From Microbacterium hydrocarbonoxydans (GTDB lineage: Bacteria; Actinomycetota; Actinomycetes; Actinomycetales; Microbacteriaceae), in the NCBI RefSeq assembly GCF_900105205.1, contig NZ_FNSQ01000005.1, forward strand, positions 310,001 through 374,000: a DNA stretch of 64,000 nucleotides, read 5' to 3'. The notes beneath the pieces were generated by a model. It made no database searches. It saw only the letters and a list, made by a program, of their open reading frames with translations, and was not told the origin of the DNA. Made by a program: the position numbers and the translations under genes. This document shows, in pieces, positions 9,316 through 17,881 of the stretch (position 1 is its first letter; every line of letters begins with the position of its first letter).

Positions 9316-9800
9316 GCCGGGCCGGTCTCGCGCGAGCCGGTCGGCGTGTAGATCACGTGGAGGCGTTCACACACGACGGGCATGTCCGGCTCGAAGCCCC
9401 GCGGGTCTTCGGAGTGCTCACGCCAGTACCGCTCATGCGTCTCGCGCCACGAGGACAGGCTCCGGTCGCCTTCCCCTTCGGCGAAGGCATGGGACTCCTG
9501 CACCTCACTGAAGGGGACGATCTCGACCGAGACCGTCTCCAGGAGCGCCCTCGGAGCACCGGAACCATCGAGGATGATGTTGAGCAATCCGGGTTCCGGC
9601 AGGGGGTCCCCCGAGAACTCGTAGTCCCAGAGGGAGGACGCGGTCGCGGTCTTCGTCCCCGCACGTACGAGGGCCAGAAGGCCATCGGCCTGCGCAGGAG
9701 TGGCTCCGAACGCCCAGGCTTCCGGAACCGCCGGAGGGAGACCCGGCACGGCGGCGCGGCATTCCTGCCAGAAGTCTTCGATCGCGTGGGGGTCATTCAC
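9312..9800 (-). CDS. ASCH domain-containing protein
   Basis: 162 residues. The segment VRAGTKTATASSLWDYE followed by LPEPG matches the ASCH/PUA-like fold, where the GxKTATAS strand-loop forms the binding cleft. ASCH proteins are thought to bind RNA or modified nucleosides, and some small ones hydrolyse N4-acetylcytidine; which applies here is open. Its last four bases overlap the end of the convergent oxidoreductase gene, so no separate terminator fits between them. Confidence 0.85.
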   Translation of the reverse strand: MNDPHAIEDFWQECRAAVPGLPPAVPEAWAFGATPAQADGLLALVRAGTKTATASSLWDYEFSGDPLPEPGLLNIILDGSGAPRALLETVSVEIVPFSEVQESHAFAEGEGDRSLSSWRETHERYWREHSEDPRGFEPDMPVVCERLHVIYTPTGSRETGPA

Positions 9801-9952
9801 CCGGTCAGCCTATCCACGACCGCGGGCTCGCCAAGAGTCGGTGAGTGGGCGACGAGGACATCCCCCTGGCCGGCCGGATGAGGACCGACGCCGCGCGGTC
9901 CGCTCGTTTCCGACCCTCGACCAGGGCGGCAATATATCGATACGCTGACCGC

Positions 9953-11902
9953 ATGCGCGCGGCCAAGAGCGGAATCCTCGCCGGAGCCATCGTCCTCGTC
10001 GCCGCTCTGGTGAGCGCGATCCCGGCTGCGGCCGCGACGACCACGGCCTGGGCGACGTGGCAGCCGCTCGCAGGGGCCAGCGGGGCATACACGACCTCGG
10101 TGCAGATCGCCGCGCAGCCTGCGATGACGGCGACGATGACCAGCGACTCGCGGTCGGGGCAGGTGGGCGTAGTCTCCGGCGCGACGACCTGGCTCTCGCA
10201 GGGCACGCCCGTGGGCGCGAAGTACGGCACCAGCCTCAACCAGCCGTACCTGAACCTGCGTCCGAAGGCCGACAACGCCACCAGCCCGTCGACGACAACG
10301 TACTCGTTCGCGACGCCGACGCCGGCCTCTGGCTGGACCTTCGTGCTCGGGGACATCGACGCCGACGCCGTGCGGATCCAGGCCATCGGAGCGAACGGCC
10401 AGGCGCTGACCGCTGCGCAGCTCGGCTTCAACGGCGGATTCAACTACTGCGCCCCCGGCGTCGTCGGCAAGCCCTCCTGCACGGGCGATGCCGCCGATGT
10501 ACCGACCTGGGATGCCGCGACGCTGACGCTCACCGGCAATGCCGGAGCCGTCGACACCAGCGGTGCATCCGCGTGGTTCGAGCCGTCGGTGCCGGTCTCC
10601 TCGCTCACGTTCTCGTTCACCCGCCGCGCGGGGTTCCCGGTGTACCAGACCTGGTTCGCGTCGATCGCCCGCGACATCACGGGCACGGTCGTCGACGAGG
10701 CAGACGGCCCCCTCGACGGAGTCGCCCTCTCGCTGACGGATGGCAACGGCACGGTCGTCGGCACCACGACCACCGCAGCCGGCGGCACTTACTCGTTCCC
10801 CGGATTCGTGGCGAGCGACGGATACACCGTCCGGGTGACCCCACCGGCCGGGAAGATCACGACCGGCGCGGTCACGGCGGCGGTGGACCTCACCACGGCC
10901 GACGCCGTCGCGGACTTCACCGTCCGCGACATCGTCCCGGTGGCGGTCTCCGGACGCGTCGTCGATGGCAATGGCGACCCGGTACCAGGGGTCACGGTGT
11001 CGGTGGACGGCACGACGACGACCACGACGGATGCCGACGGCACCTACCTGTTCGATGAGGTCGCCGTCGGCCCGCACACGGTCGTGATCACCCCGCCGCC
11101 GGGCTACAGCACCACGGATCCGACCGAGCCGCTCGTGGTGCCGGACGGCAGCGAGGTCCCGATCACTCTCGCCGACTTCGTGCTCGTCGAGAACCCCGAC
11201 CTCAGCGGCAGCGTGCGCGCGAACGGCACCGGCGTCCCGGGTGTCACCGTCACGGCATCCGCCGGAGGCGACACCGTCACGGCGGTCACCGATGCGAGCG
11301 GCGGCTACCGATTCCCGCGCCTGCCCGCCGGTGACTATGTCGTCGAGGTCACCCCGCCGAGCGGTTATGCGCCGGTCGGGGCGACGTCGCAGAACGAGAC
11401 CGTCGCCAGCGCGGATGTGACCGGTGTCGACTTCGAGCTCGCTCGGTTCGGCGCGCTCGCGGGAGTCGTCCGCACGGATGACGGTACGCCGGTCGGCGGC
11501 GTGGTCATCACGGTCGGCACCGACGAGGGGACGCAGCAGCTCACGACGGATGCCGACGGCGGTTACGGTCTGGGCGAACTGTCACCAGGGACCTACACGC
11601 TGACCGTCACCCCGCCGTCCGGCACGACGGTCGTCGGCCCCGCGACGCTCACGGTCGTGGTCACCGCCGCGGGTGAGACCTTCGTCGACCAGGACTTCAC
11701 CCTCGCCGAAGCGGTCGTCGTCCCGCCGACCGACCCGACCGATCCCGACGATCCTGACGTGCCGCCGACCACGGGTGGCGGCCAGCTGCCCGGCACCGGC
11801 CTCGGATCGGAGACGTTCGTCTGGGCCGGCGTGGGCGGCGCGGTGCTCGTGCTCGGCGTCGTGCTGTTCCTCGTCGCCCGTCGTCGCGCGCACCGCGACT
11901 GA
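9953..11902 (+). CDS. sortase-anchored surface protein with Cna-B/CarboxypepD-reg repeats
   Basis: 649 residues. A signal peptide (LAGAIVLVAALVSAIPAAAA) is followed by about 200 residues of unknown, Thr/Ser-rich extracellular domain. Four beta-sandwich repeats of about 80 residues follow, each running ITGTVVD...GVxLSLTDGxG...GTYSFPGF...YTVRVTPPxG. After a Pro/Asp linker comes LPGTG, one hydrophobic helix and a RRRAHRD tail. This is a standard sortase substrate of the cell surface. The repeats resemble the prealbumin-like B domains that stalk adhesins. The ATG at 9953 gives a correct signal peptide; the frame is open further upstream but without one. Confidence 0.85.
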   Translation: MRAAKSGILAGAIVLVAALVSAIPAAAATTTAWATWQPLAGASGAYTTSVQIAAQPAMTATMTSDSRSGQVGVVSGATTWLSQGTPVGAKYGTSLNQPYLNLRPKADNATSPSTTTYSFATPTPASGWTFVLGDIDADAVRIQAIGANGQALTAAQLGFNGGFNYCAPGVVGKPSCTGDAADVPTWDAATLTLTGNAGAVDTSGASAWFEPSVPVSSLTFSFTRRAGFPVYQTWFASIARDITGTVVDEADGPLDGVALSLTDGNGTVVGTTTTAAGGTYSFPGFVASDGYTVRVTPPAGKITTGAVTAAVDLTTADAVADFTVRDIVPVAVSGRVVDGNGDPVPGVTVSVDGTTTTTTDADGTYLFDEVAVGPHTVVITPPPGYSTTDPTEPLVVPDGSEVPITLADFVLVENPDLSGSVRANGTGVPGVTVTASAGGDTVTAVTDASGGYRFPRLPAGDYVVEVTPPSGYAPVGATSQNETVASADVTGVDFELARFGALAGVVRTDDGTPVGGVVITVGTDEGTQQLTTDADGGYGLGELSPGTYTLTVTPPSGTTVVGPATLTVVVTAAGETFVDQDFTLAEAVVVPPTDPTDPDDPDVPPTTGGGQLPGTGLGSETFVWAGVGGAVLVLGVVLFLVARRRAHRD

Positions 11903-11910
11903 GGTCGGGT

Positions 11911-11927
11911 CCCGCCGTCCGGGCGGG
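11911..11927 (+). terminator. short GC hairpin after surface protein gene
   Basis: CCCGCC-GTCC-GGGCGG begins eight bases after the stop codon. No U-run follows, so it may act as a weak or Rho-assisted terminator. It merges with the larger inverted repeat that starts at 11925. Confidence 0.5.
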
Positions 11928-12011
11928 CACAGCTTCGGACCTGGAAACCGCCACGCCGGGCTGACGGCAGGTCCGTGCGGCGTGTCGGCCACGGCATCCG
12001 AAGCTGTGCCC
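11925..12011. repeat. intergenic hairpin element C (15-bp perfect arms)
   Basis: GGGCACAGCTTCGGA (11925-11939) and TCCGAAGCTGTGCCC (11997-12011) are perfect inverted repeats separated by 57 bases. The loop ends in TCGGCCACGGCA, directly before the right arm, similar to the loop box of elements A, B, D and F. Confidence 0.6.
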
Positions 12012-12022
12012 GGGGTCGAGGG

Positions 12023-12070
12023 CTGGGGGTAACCCCGGGGGTAGGGGCCAGGGGGCAAGGGCCGGGGGGG
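12023..12070 (+). repeat. G-rich tract
   Basis: Runs of four to seven G separated by one to four bases (GGGGGTAACCCCGGGGGTAGGGG and onward), non-coding, between two convergent surface-protein genes. It resembles the tract at 1179-1297. Confidence 0.5.
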
Positions 12071-12090
12071 CGACGGGAGAGGGATGACGA

Positions 12091-12126
12091 AGGGCGCCGC
12101 CCGGACCGGAATCCGAGCGACGCCCT
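12091..12126 (-). terminator. hairpin after metallophosphoesterase gene
   Basis: AGGGCGCCGC (12091-12100) pairs with GCGACGCCCT (12117-12126) with one mismatch; the loop contains CGGAATCCG. It is placed 18 bases beyond the minus-strand stop. No clear U-run is present. Confidence 0.5.
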
Positions 12127-12144
12127 CAGAGCGGATGCCGCCTG

Positions 12145-14691
12145 CTACTCGACCGTCTCGACACGGTCCGCGCGGCGGCGCCGCCGCATCGCGAACAGGC
12201 CGAGGCCGAGCGCCAGCAGCACGACCGCACCGATGACGTACGGCGTGCTGTCGGCACCCGTGGTCGCGAGAGACCCGTCGGTCGCGCCGTCCGAGCCGGT
12301 GCCGCCGGGGGTGGTGGCCCCGCCGCTCGCCGCAGCGGTCACGGTCACCGCGGAGGTCACCTCGGTGCCGTCGGCGAGGATCACCGCGAGGGTGTGCGTT
12401 CCGGCCGGGGTGTTCGCGGGGATCGTCAGCGTGCGACGGAACGCCCCGTCGGCGTCAGTCGTGGCGGTGCCGAGGTCGACGGGATCCGAACGCAGCTCGA
12501 AGCGCAGCGCAGCATCCGCCTCGAATCCGCTCCCCGAGACCGTGAGCTTTCCTCCGGCGGCGACCGATGCCGCGCCGAGCTCGATCTCAGGATCGGCGGG
12601 CTCCTCGATCACGGGCGGCGTGACGCCCGCTTCCGTGACCCACTTCTCACCGGCATCCGACTTCGTCACCGTGAAGGTGTCGTAGACCGAGCCGACGGGG
12701 AGGTCGGTCGTGGCATCCGGCTGCTTCTCCGCGAGGTAGGAGCGGTAGACGAGCTGGTTCTTCGACACGTCGATCACCTGGTAGGTGGTCACGCCCTGGC
12801 CGCGCAGCACCTGGGTGGCGCCGTTGTTGGTCCAGACGTTCTTCTCCGGCGTCTCGAGCTCGTAGTGCTTCGCGCCCGAGTTCGACACGACGTAGACGGG
12901 GCCCGAGGTCATACCGGGGGTGTCGGTCGCATCGGTGTTCACGTAGCCGCGCGCGTAGGTGTGGTCGTGCCCCATCAGCACCAGGTCGATGTCGTTGCGC
13001 TGGAACACCGGCAGCCACTCGGCGCGCAGCACCGGCTCATCGCGACCCTCGGAGGCGGAGAACACCGGCTGGTGGAAGGTGACGACGTTCCACTTCGACG
13101 GGCTGTCCTGCAGCAGCAGGTCGAGCCAGGCCGCCTGGAAGCGGGTCCACAGCAGGCCGATCTGGGTCGACGGGCACTCCGCGCCCGTGCACGACGGGAG
13201 ACCTGCGGGCGTGAGGAACGTGGTGTCGCGCGTCGCGTTGAGCGTGATGAACCGGACGCCCTGGTAGTCCGTGTAGTACGCGGTCTCCGCGGCGAACGAG
13301 CTCCAGTGGTCGAAGAACGCGCGGTACTGCTGCGCGACCGCCGAGTCGCCCTTCGCGAGGTCGGCGAGCTCACCGATCGTGCTGGTCGAGGGGTTGTTGT
13401 GCGGGTACTCGAACGCGGCCTTCCAGGCGGTCAGCAGCTTGTCGCCCGAGTACTCGTGGTTGCCGGGAGCGGCCATGACGTTGGTGCGCGCGGCGGAGTC
13501 CTCCATGCCCTTGAACCAGTTGAGCCACTCGTTCTCGTTGCTCGACGTGTTGATGAGGTCGCCCGCGTGCACGGATCCGATCGATCGCGGCGCATTCGCC
13601 TCGGCCTGCTTCACGACGCTCGGCCACGTGGTGTCGAGTCCGATCTGCGCATCGCCGTAGTAGATGAACTGGAAGTCGGTGGCCTTCGGGTCGGCCGTGC
13701 GGAACTCGAACCAGTCGCTCCAGCTGCCGGGCAGGCCGACGCGGTAACGGTACGCGGTCGCGGGCGTGAGACCCGTGACGGTGGCCGAGAAGTGCTTGTT
13801 CGGGTTGCCGTTGACGACCCCGGCGTCGTAGGCGTCGACAGTCCGGGTCTCGCCGCCCTTCGCAGGTGCGATCTCGACCTGGCCGATCGTGTGCGACGCG
13901 TCGCCTGCGAGCCACGAGAACGACTGCGACACGGCGGGCTGCTCGGTCGGCGTCAGGATCACGCGGGTGGGCGGCGCGATGACAGGCGAGCCGGGATCGG
14001 ATGCCTCGACGAGCGTGAGCGACGACATGTCGAAGAAGATGTCCGAGCTGGTCTCGCGATCCTGGAACAGGGCGACCGCGATGTCGTTCGTGCCGTCGTG
14101 CAGCAGGTCGCCTTCGGCGCTGAACGTGCTGGTGAGAGGGTCGCCGTTCGAGTCGCCGGCGTACTCGACGTTGACCGTGTCGGTGATGCGGCCGTCGACG
14201 TAGCGGGCGACCTCTTCGCCGTTGATCCAGACGACGATCGCGTCGTCGTAGGTGATGGTGCTGCGCAGCGCCGCGACCTGCTCGGCGACGCCCGCCTCGA
14301 GCTCGAACGTGGTGCGGAAGAAGTAGGTGGGAACAGTCGGCGCCGCCGTCCCGTCGATGTAGTGGTTCAGCAGCGTCTTCGGGGTGACGGGGCCGACAGG
14401 GGCCAGCTTGCCGCTCTTCGCGCCGAACGAGCCGGGTGCCGACTTCCAGGCGCTGTCGTCGTAGTCGGGGAGGGTCCAGTCGCGGAGGGCCGCGGGTGCC
14501 GGCGACGGGTCGGATCCGTCGTCGAGGTAGCGCCAGGCCGTGTCGCCCGTGATCAGCGAGCCCGTGGGCACCTCGGGATCGGGGGCAGCTGTCGCGATCG
14601 GGGCGACGACGGCGCCGCCGAGCAGGGCGACGACCGCGGCGGAGGCGATTCCATAGCGCCGCCAGCGCACCGCAGGGGTGGGGGAGGTCAT
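12145..14691 (-). CDS. secreted metallophosphoesterase with LAxTG sortase tail
   Basis: 848 residues. A signal peptide (IASAAVVALLGGAVVAPIATA) is followed by a beta-rich N-terminal domain, then a fibronectin/purple-phosphatase-like domain (RVILTPTEQPAVSQSFSW) and a calcineurin-type catalytic domain. The metal-binding boxes are in order: YYGDAQIG, HAGDLIN, APGNHEY, TFHQPVFS and MGHDHTYARG. A C-terminal bacterial Ig-like domain precedes LATTG, a helix and RRRRR. The enzyme probably removes phosphate from extracellular phosphomonoesters or diesters at the cell wall. ATG 14691 has AAGGACA upstream. Confidence 0.88.
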   Translation of the reverse strand: MTSPTPAVRWRRYGIASAAVVALLGGAVVAPIATAAPDPEVPTGSLITGDTAWRYLDDGSDPSPAPAALRDWTLPDYDDSAWKSAPGSFGAKSGKLAPVGPVTPKTLLNHYIDGTAAPTVPTYFFRTTFELEAGVAEQVAALRSTITYDDAIVVWINGEEVARYVDGRITDTVNVEYAGDSNGDPLTSTFSAEGDLLHDGTNDIAVALFQDRETSSDIFFDMSSLTLVEASDPGSPVIAPPTRVILTPTEQPAVSQSFSWLAGDASHTIGQVEIAPAKGGETRTVDAYDAGVVNGNPNKHFSATVTGLTPATAYRYRVGLPGSWSDWFEFRTADPKATDFQFIYYGDAQIGLDTTWPSVVKQAEANAPRSIGSVHAGDLINTSSNENEWLNWFKGMEDSAARTNVMAAPGNHEYSGDKLLTAWKAAFEYPHNNPSTSTIGELADLAKGDSAVAQQYRAFFDHWSSFAAETAYYTDYQGVRFITLNATRDTTFLTPAGLPSCTGAECPSTQIGLLWTRFQAAWLDLLLQDSPSKWNVVTFHQPVFSASEGRDEPVLRAEWLPVFQRNDIDLVLMGHDHTYARGYVNTDATDTPGMTSGPVYVVSNSGAKHYELETPEKNVWTNNGATQVLRGQGVTTYQVIDVSKNQLVYRSYLAEKQPDATTDLPVGSVYDTFTVTKSDAGEKWVTEAGVTPPVIEEPADPEIELGAASVAAGGKLTVSGSGFEADAALRFELRSDPVDLGTATTDADGAFRRTLTIPANTPAGTHTLAVILADGTEVTSAVTVTAAASGGATTPGGTGSDGATDGSLATTGADSTPYVIGAVVLLALGLGLFAMRRRRRADRVETVE

Positions 14692-14819
14692 GAGAGTGTC
14701 CTTCGTGAGGGTGGGGGTTTCCGTGCTCAGCCGCACGGGGCCCGACCAGCCCATCGAAGGAGGATGACCTGGCGGTTGCCATCGCCCGACCGGTGGGTGA
14801 ACGTCGCTACGGTGGGGGC

Positions 14820-15113
14820 ATGAGTTACGCAGGCGAATCCTCGATCGAGGCACGCGTCCGGGCGGTCACTGCCGACTTCGGCAGGCGTCAGACGCGGCTG
14901 TTCATCACGTTCGCGCTGATCGAGGGACCGGTGCTGCTCCTGCTCGCCGTCGCGATCTACGGATTCGAGCTGATCGATCCCGAGGTCGGCATCTGGTTCA
15001 TCGTCGCGGTCGCCGTGGTCGGCGGATTCCTGATGAGTGCTCTGCTCATGAGGCTCATGCAGGCCCGAGTCCGCGCCATCGCCCAGGCAAAGGGCGAAAA
15101 CCCGCTGTTCTGA
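14820..15113 (+). CDS. small two-helix membrane protein
   Basis: 97 residues with two hydrophobic segments (TFALIEGPVLLLLAVAIYGF and WFIVAVAVVGGFLMSALLM), a charged N-terminus of about 25 residues and a short basic C-tail. No family is recognised. Its stop is 20 bases before the CCA enzyme start, so the two are probably co-transcribed. The ATG at 14820 follows a purine run (GGTGGGGGC) that can serve as ribosome binding site. Confidence 0.7.
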   Translation: MSYAGESSIEARVRAVTADFGRRQTRLFITFALIEGPVLLLLAVAIYGFELIDPEVGIWFIVAVAVVGGFLMSALLMRLMQARVRAIAQAKGENPLF

Positions 15114-15133
15114 CCCCCGGTACGCTGGAACCC

Positions 15134-16561
15134 ATGCTCAACATGGCTGACGGCCTCGCCCGTCTCGGCGCGCTCGCCGAGCATCCGGTCGTCCGCACCC
15201 TCGCCACGGCGTTCGATGAGGCCGGTTTCGATCTCGCCGTCGTCGGCGGACCGGTGCGCGACGCCCTGCTGGGACGCCCCACACACGACCTCGACTTCAC
15301 GACGAACGCGAAGCCCGACGACATCCTGCGCATCGTCACCCCGATCTCCACCGCCCAGTGGGACATCGGTCGCGCGTTCGGCACGATCGGCGCGCGCGTC
15401 CAGGGCGAGCAGGTCGAGATCACGACCTATCGCGCCGACAGCTACGACGGCGTCACACGCAAGCCGACTGTCGAGTTCGGAGACACGATCGACGGCGACC
15501 TGGTGCGCCGCGACTTCACCGTCAACGCCATGGCCCTGAAGGTGCCGGCGGTGACGCTGGTCGACCCGACCGGGGGAGTGGAAGACCTCGTCGGCGCGGT
15601 GCTGCGCACGCCGACGGATCCTCAGGTGTCGTTCGGAGACGACCCTCTGCGCATGCTCCGCGCGGCGCGCTTCAGCGCCCAGCTCGGCTTCCGCATCGAC
15701 GACGACACCGCGGACGCGATCACCCGGCTCCGCGCGACGCTCGAGATCGTGAGCCCCGAGCGCATCCAGTCCGAACTCGTCCGGCTGATGCAGACGGATG
15801 ACCCGGTGCGCGGCATCCGCGTGCTGGTCGACACCGGCCTGATCGAGGAGTTCCTGCCCGAGGTGAGCGCGCTGCGTCTCGAGGTCGACGAGCACCACCA
15901 TCACAAGGACGTCTACGAGCACTCGCTCACCGTGCTGCGTCAGGCGATCTCGCTGGAGAACTCGCGGCATCCCGGGTCCGATCCGGACGTGCCGCTGCGC
16001 ATCGCCGCCCTGCTGCACGACATCGGCAAGCCGCGCACCCGCAAGCTCGAAGACGGTGGCGCCGTCACGTTCCACCATCACGATGTGGTCGGCTCCCGCA
16101 TGGCGCGCAAGCGCCTGCAGACGCTGCGCTTCGACACGGACACCACGGATGCCGTCGCGACGCTGATCGAGCTGCACCTGCGGTTCTTCGGATACGCCGA
16201 AGGCACCTGGACGGATGCCGCGGTGCGCCGCTACGTCCGCGACGCCGGCGATCTGCTCGAGCGCCTCCACATCCTCACCCGAGCCGACGTCACGACGCGC
16301 AACAAGCGCAAGGCCGGTCGCCTCGCCTCCGCGTACGACGACCTGGAGTCCCGGATCGCCGCCCTGCGCGAGCAGGAGGAGCTCGACTCCATCCGCCCCG
16401 AGCTCGACGGCAATCAGATCCAGAGCATCCTGGGCATCGCTCCCGGACGCGAGGTGGGAGAGGCCTACCGGTTCCTGCTCGACCTGCGCCTCGATGAGGG
16501 GATGCTCGGGCCGGAGGCCGCTGAGCAGCGTCTGCGTGAGTGGTGGGCCGCTCGCGGCTGA
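15134..16561 (+). CDS. cca: CCA tRNA nucleotidyltransferase
   Basis: 475 residues. The class II nucleotidyltransferase head shows GGPVRDALLGR (38-48) and the metal-binding DLDF (52-55), then RRDFTVNAMAL, the flexible-loop motif. The HD-type domain follows with LLHDIGKPRTR and HHHDVVGSRMARKRL. It adds or repairs the 3' CCA end of tRNA in the cytoplasm. In actinobacteria this gene (often named pcnA) usually neighbours DUF6049 and murJ; here an accessory stretch of about 8.5 kb separates them. The usual Nudix neighbour is not present. Confidence 0.95.
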   Translation: MLNMADGLARLGALAEHPVVRTLATAFDEAGFDLAVVGGPVRDALLGRPTHDLDFTTNAKPDDILRIVTPISTAQWDIGRAFGTIGARVQGEQVEITTYRADSYDGVTRKPTVEFGDTIDGDLVRRDFTVNAMALKVPAVTLVDPTGGVEDLVGAVLRTPTDPQVSFGDDPLRMLRAARFSAQLGFRIDDDTADAITRLRATLEIVSPERIQSELVRLMQTDDPVRGIRVLVDTGLIEEFLPEVSALRLEVDEHHHHKDVYEHSLTVLRQAISLENSRHPGSDPDVPLRIAALLHDIGKPRTRKLEDGGAVTFHHHDVVGSRMARKRLQTLRFDTDTTDAVATLIELHLRFFGYAEGTWTDAAVRRYVRDAGDLLERLHILTRADVTTRNKRKAGRLASAYDDLESRIAALREQEELDSIRPELDGNQIQSILGIAPGREVGEAYRFLLDLRLDEGMLGPEAAEQRLREWWAARG

Positions 16562-16602
16562 GCCGTCGGGGTCGCGCGCCTCTGCATCTGCATGCTCGGA
16601 TG

Positions 16603-16662
16603 ACACCTGCATGCTCGGATCGCCGATCTCGGCCTGCATCCGTGATCTGAGCATGCAGGTGT
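16603..16662. repeat. intergenic hairpin element B, copy 1
   Basis: ACACCTGCATGCTCGGATC (16603-16621) and GATCTGAGCATGCAGGTGT (16644-16662) form a 19-bp stem with one G-T type mismatch around a 22-nt loop containing CTCGGCCTGCATCC. The word GCATGCTCGGAT also occurs just upstream (16590-16601). It lies 42 bases after the cca stop. A near-identical copy in the same orientation is at 17669-17723. Confidence 0.75.
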
Positions 16663-16711
16663 GCCTGGGTTCAGGGCGTGCGGCTCAGGCGGAGAATCAC
16701 TCATCCTCCTG

Positions 16712-16789
16712 TTAGTCGGGCTCAACGGAGTGGGCCAGTGCCTCCCGGACGAGGTGCGAGATGTCGATCGAGATGATCCGCTCGGTCAT
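16712..16789 (-). CDS. possible small protein, 25 aa
   Basis: An open frame starting ATG at 16789, nine bases after the upstream stop codon, with GAGGTG at a good distance. The peptide begins MTERIISIDISHLVREALA and ends at TAA. It could be a real small protein, or the remnant of a longer gene. No homologue is recognised. Confidence 0.3.
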   Translation of the reverse strand: MTERIISIDISHLVREALAHSVEPD

Positions 16790-16798
16790 GTCGGCACC

Positions 16799-17659
16799 TC
16801 AGGGCGCCGGCGTCGTGGTCGGCTGGGGCGTGGAGTCGGGGCCCGGCGAGGGGCTGGGCGTCGGGTCGGTCGCGTCGAGGTCCGGTGCCTTCTGAAACGG
16901 CTGCTCCGGTCGCTTCGTGCTCGACAGATCGGGCTCGAAGGTCGACGCGTCCAACTCGGCCTCGTCGACGGGGTAGATGTTCCAGACGGCCTTGCCCCGG
17001 TAGTCTTTGGCCGGCACCGTCACGGTCATGCCATCGTTCTGGAAGCCGACCTCTACCTCGCCGTCTCCCTCCGAGAGGGCGATCGATCCGCCGCCCTCGC
17101 CGTAGAGGTTCAGCGGGGTCCCTTTCCCGGTGAAGAGCTGCACGCGATCGATCGGGTTGCCGGCCTCGTCGTAGGCGAAGATGTTCATGACCTGCACCCC
17201 GTCGAGCATCAGACCCTGCGGCACATAGTCGTCTGCGACGTACTCCGCCTGCGGCGCGAACATCGAGACGAAGACCGACGGAAGCAGCAGCACCGCGAGG
17301 ATGCTCGCGACCGTGCGGATGTGGCGGAGCCTGTTCTTCGGCAGCCACCGTCCCCGTCCCCACTGCACGCTGACGACGATGAGGCCGAAGAGCGCGAGCC
17401 ACTCGAGTGGGTTGCTCGGAACCGCCCACTGGGCGAACGGGCCGTAGGGGTAGGGCGGCAGGAGCGCGATGAGCAGGGTGCCGACGGCCCAGAGGCCGAA
17501 CGCCCTAAGCACCCACCACACCGGTCGCAGCGCCAGCAGCAGGTCGAGCAGCCAGGCTCCGAAGGCGCTGCGCCGGATGCTCTCCGCCGTCGCCGTGCGC
17601 CAGGCGGTGAACCGTTCGCGCAGCGCGGGCCGGCGGTCGCCCTGGACTGTCATCTGCAT
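16799..17659 (-). CDS. membrane protein of unknown function, 286 aa
   Basis: Three predicted transmembrane segments in the first half (about residues 46-67, 84-100 and 114-134), then an extracytoplasmic-looking domain containing VADDYVPQGLMLDGVQVMNIFAY and a Pro/Thr-rich end. No family is recognised. The start is uncertain: ATG 17659 and ATG 17653 both lie a few bases beyond the hairpin repeat copy B2, and there is no strong ribosome binding site. The N-terminus may therefore have been trimmed or rewritten by the repeat. The gene stands between two direct copies of that repeat. Confidence 0.65.
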   Translation of the reverse strand: MQMTVQGDRRPALRERFTAWRTATAESIRRSAFGAWLLDLLLALRPVWWVLRAFGLWAVGTLLIALLPPYPYGPFAQWAVPSNPLEWLALFGLIVVSVQWGRGRWLPKNRLRHIRTVASILAVLLLPSVFVSMFAPQAEYVADDYVPQGLMLDGVQVMNIFAYDEAGNPIDRVQLFTGKGTPLNLYGEGGGSIALSEGDGEVEVGFQNDGMTVTVPAKDYRGKAVWNIYPVDEAELDASTFEPDLSSTKRPEQPFQKAPDLDATDPTPSPSPGPDSTPQPTTTPAP

Positions 17660-17668
17660 GTCCAAATG

Positions 17669-17723
17669 ACACCTGCATGCTCAGATCGCCGATTTCGGCC
17701 TGCATCCGTGATCTGAGCATGCA
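17669..17723. repeat. intergenic hairpin element B, copy 2
   Basis: ACACCTGCATGCTCAGATC (17669-17687) pairs with GATCTGAGCATGCA (17710-17723) in a perfect 14-bp stem. The loop (ATTTCGGCCTGCATCCGT) differs from copy 1 by a single base. It covers the 5' edge of the membrane protein gene. Confidence 0.75.
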
Positions 17724-17881
17724 ACTGTGTGTGGCGACGTGCGCCCCGACCCTCACGGGCCGCAGATGATGCGGCGAACCGTGCGGTGCGTGGGACAGCA
17801 GACGAAACGCCACAGCCGGCATCCGATATACCGGGTTCCGCCCGCCGCATCCGGCTCCTACACTGAGGTAACGCTCCACCG

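Noticed and set aside
9845..9952. An upstream extension of the Cna-B surface protein from 9845
   Set aside because: It would place a charged 36-residue stretch before the signal peptide; ATG 9953 gives a normal one.
12394..14823. An 809-codon plus-strand open frame opposite the metallophosphoesterase
   Set aside because: Arg/Asp/Val-rich shadow composition; the minus strand has all five metallophosphoesterase motifs.
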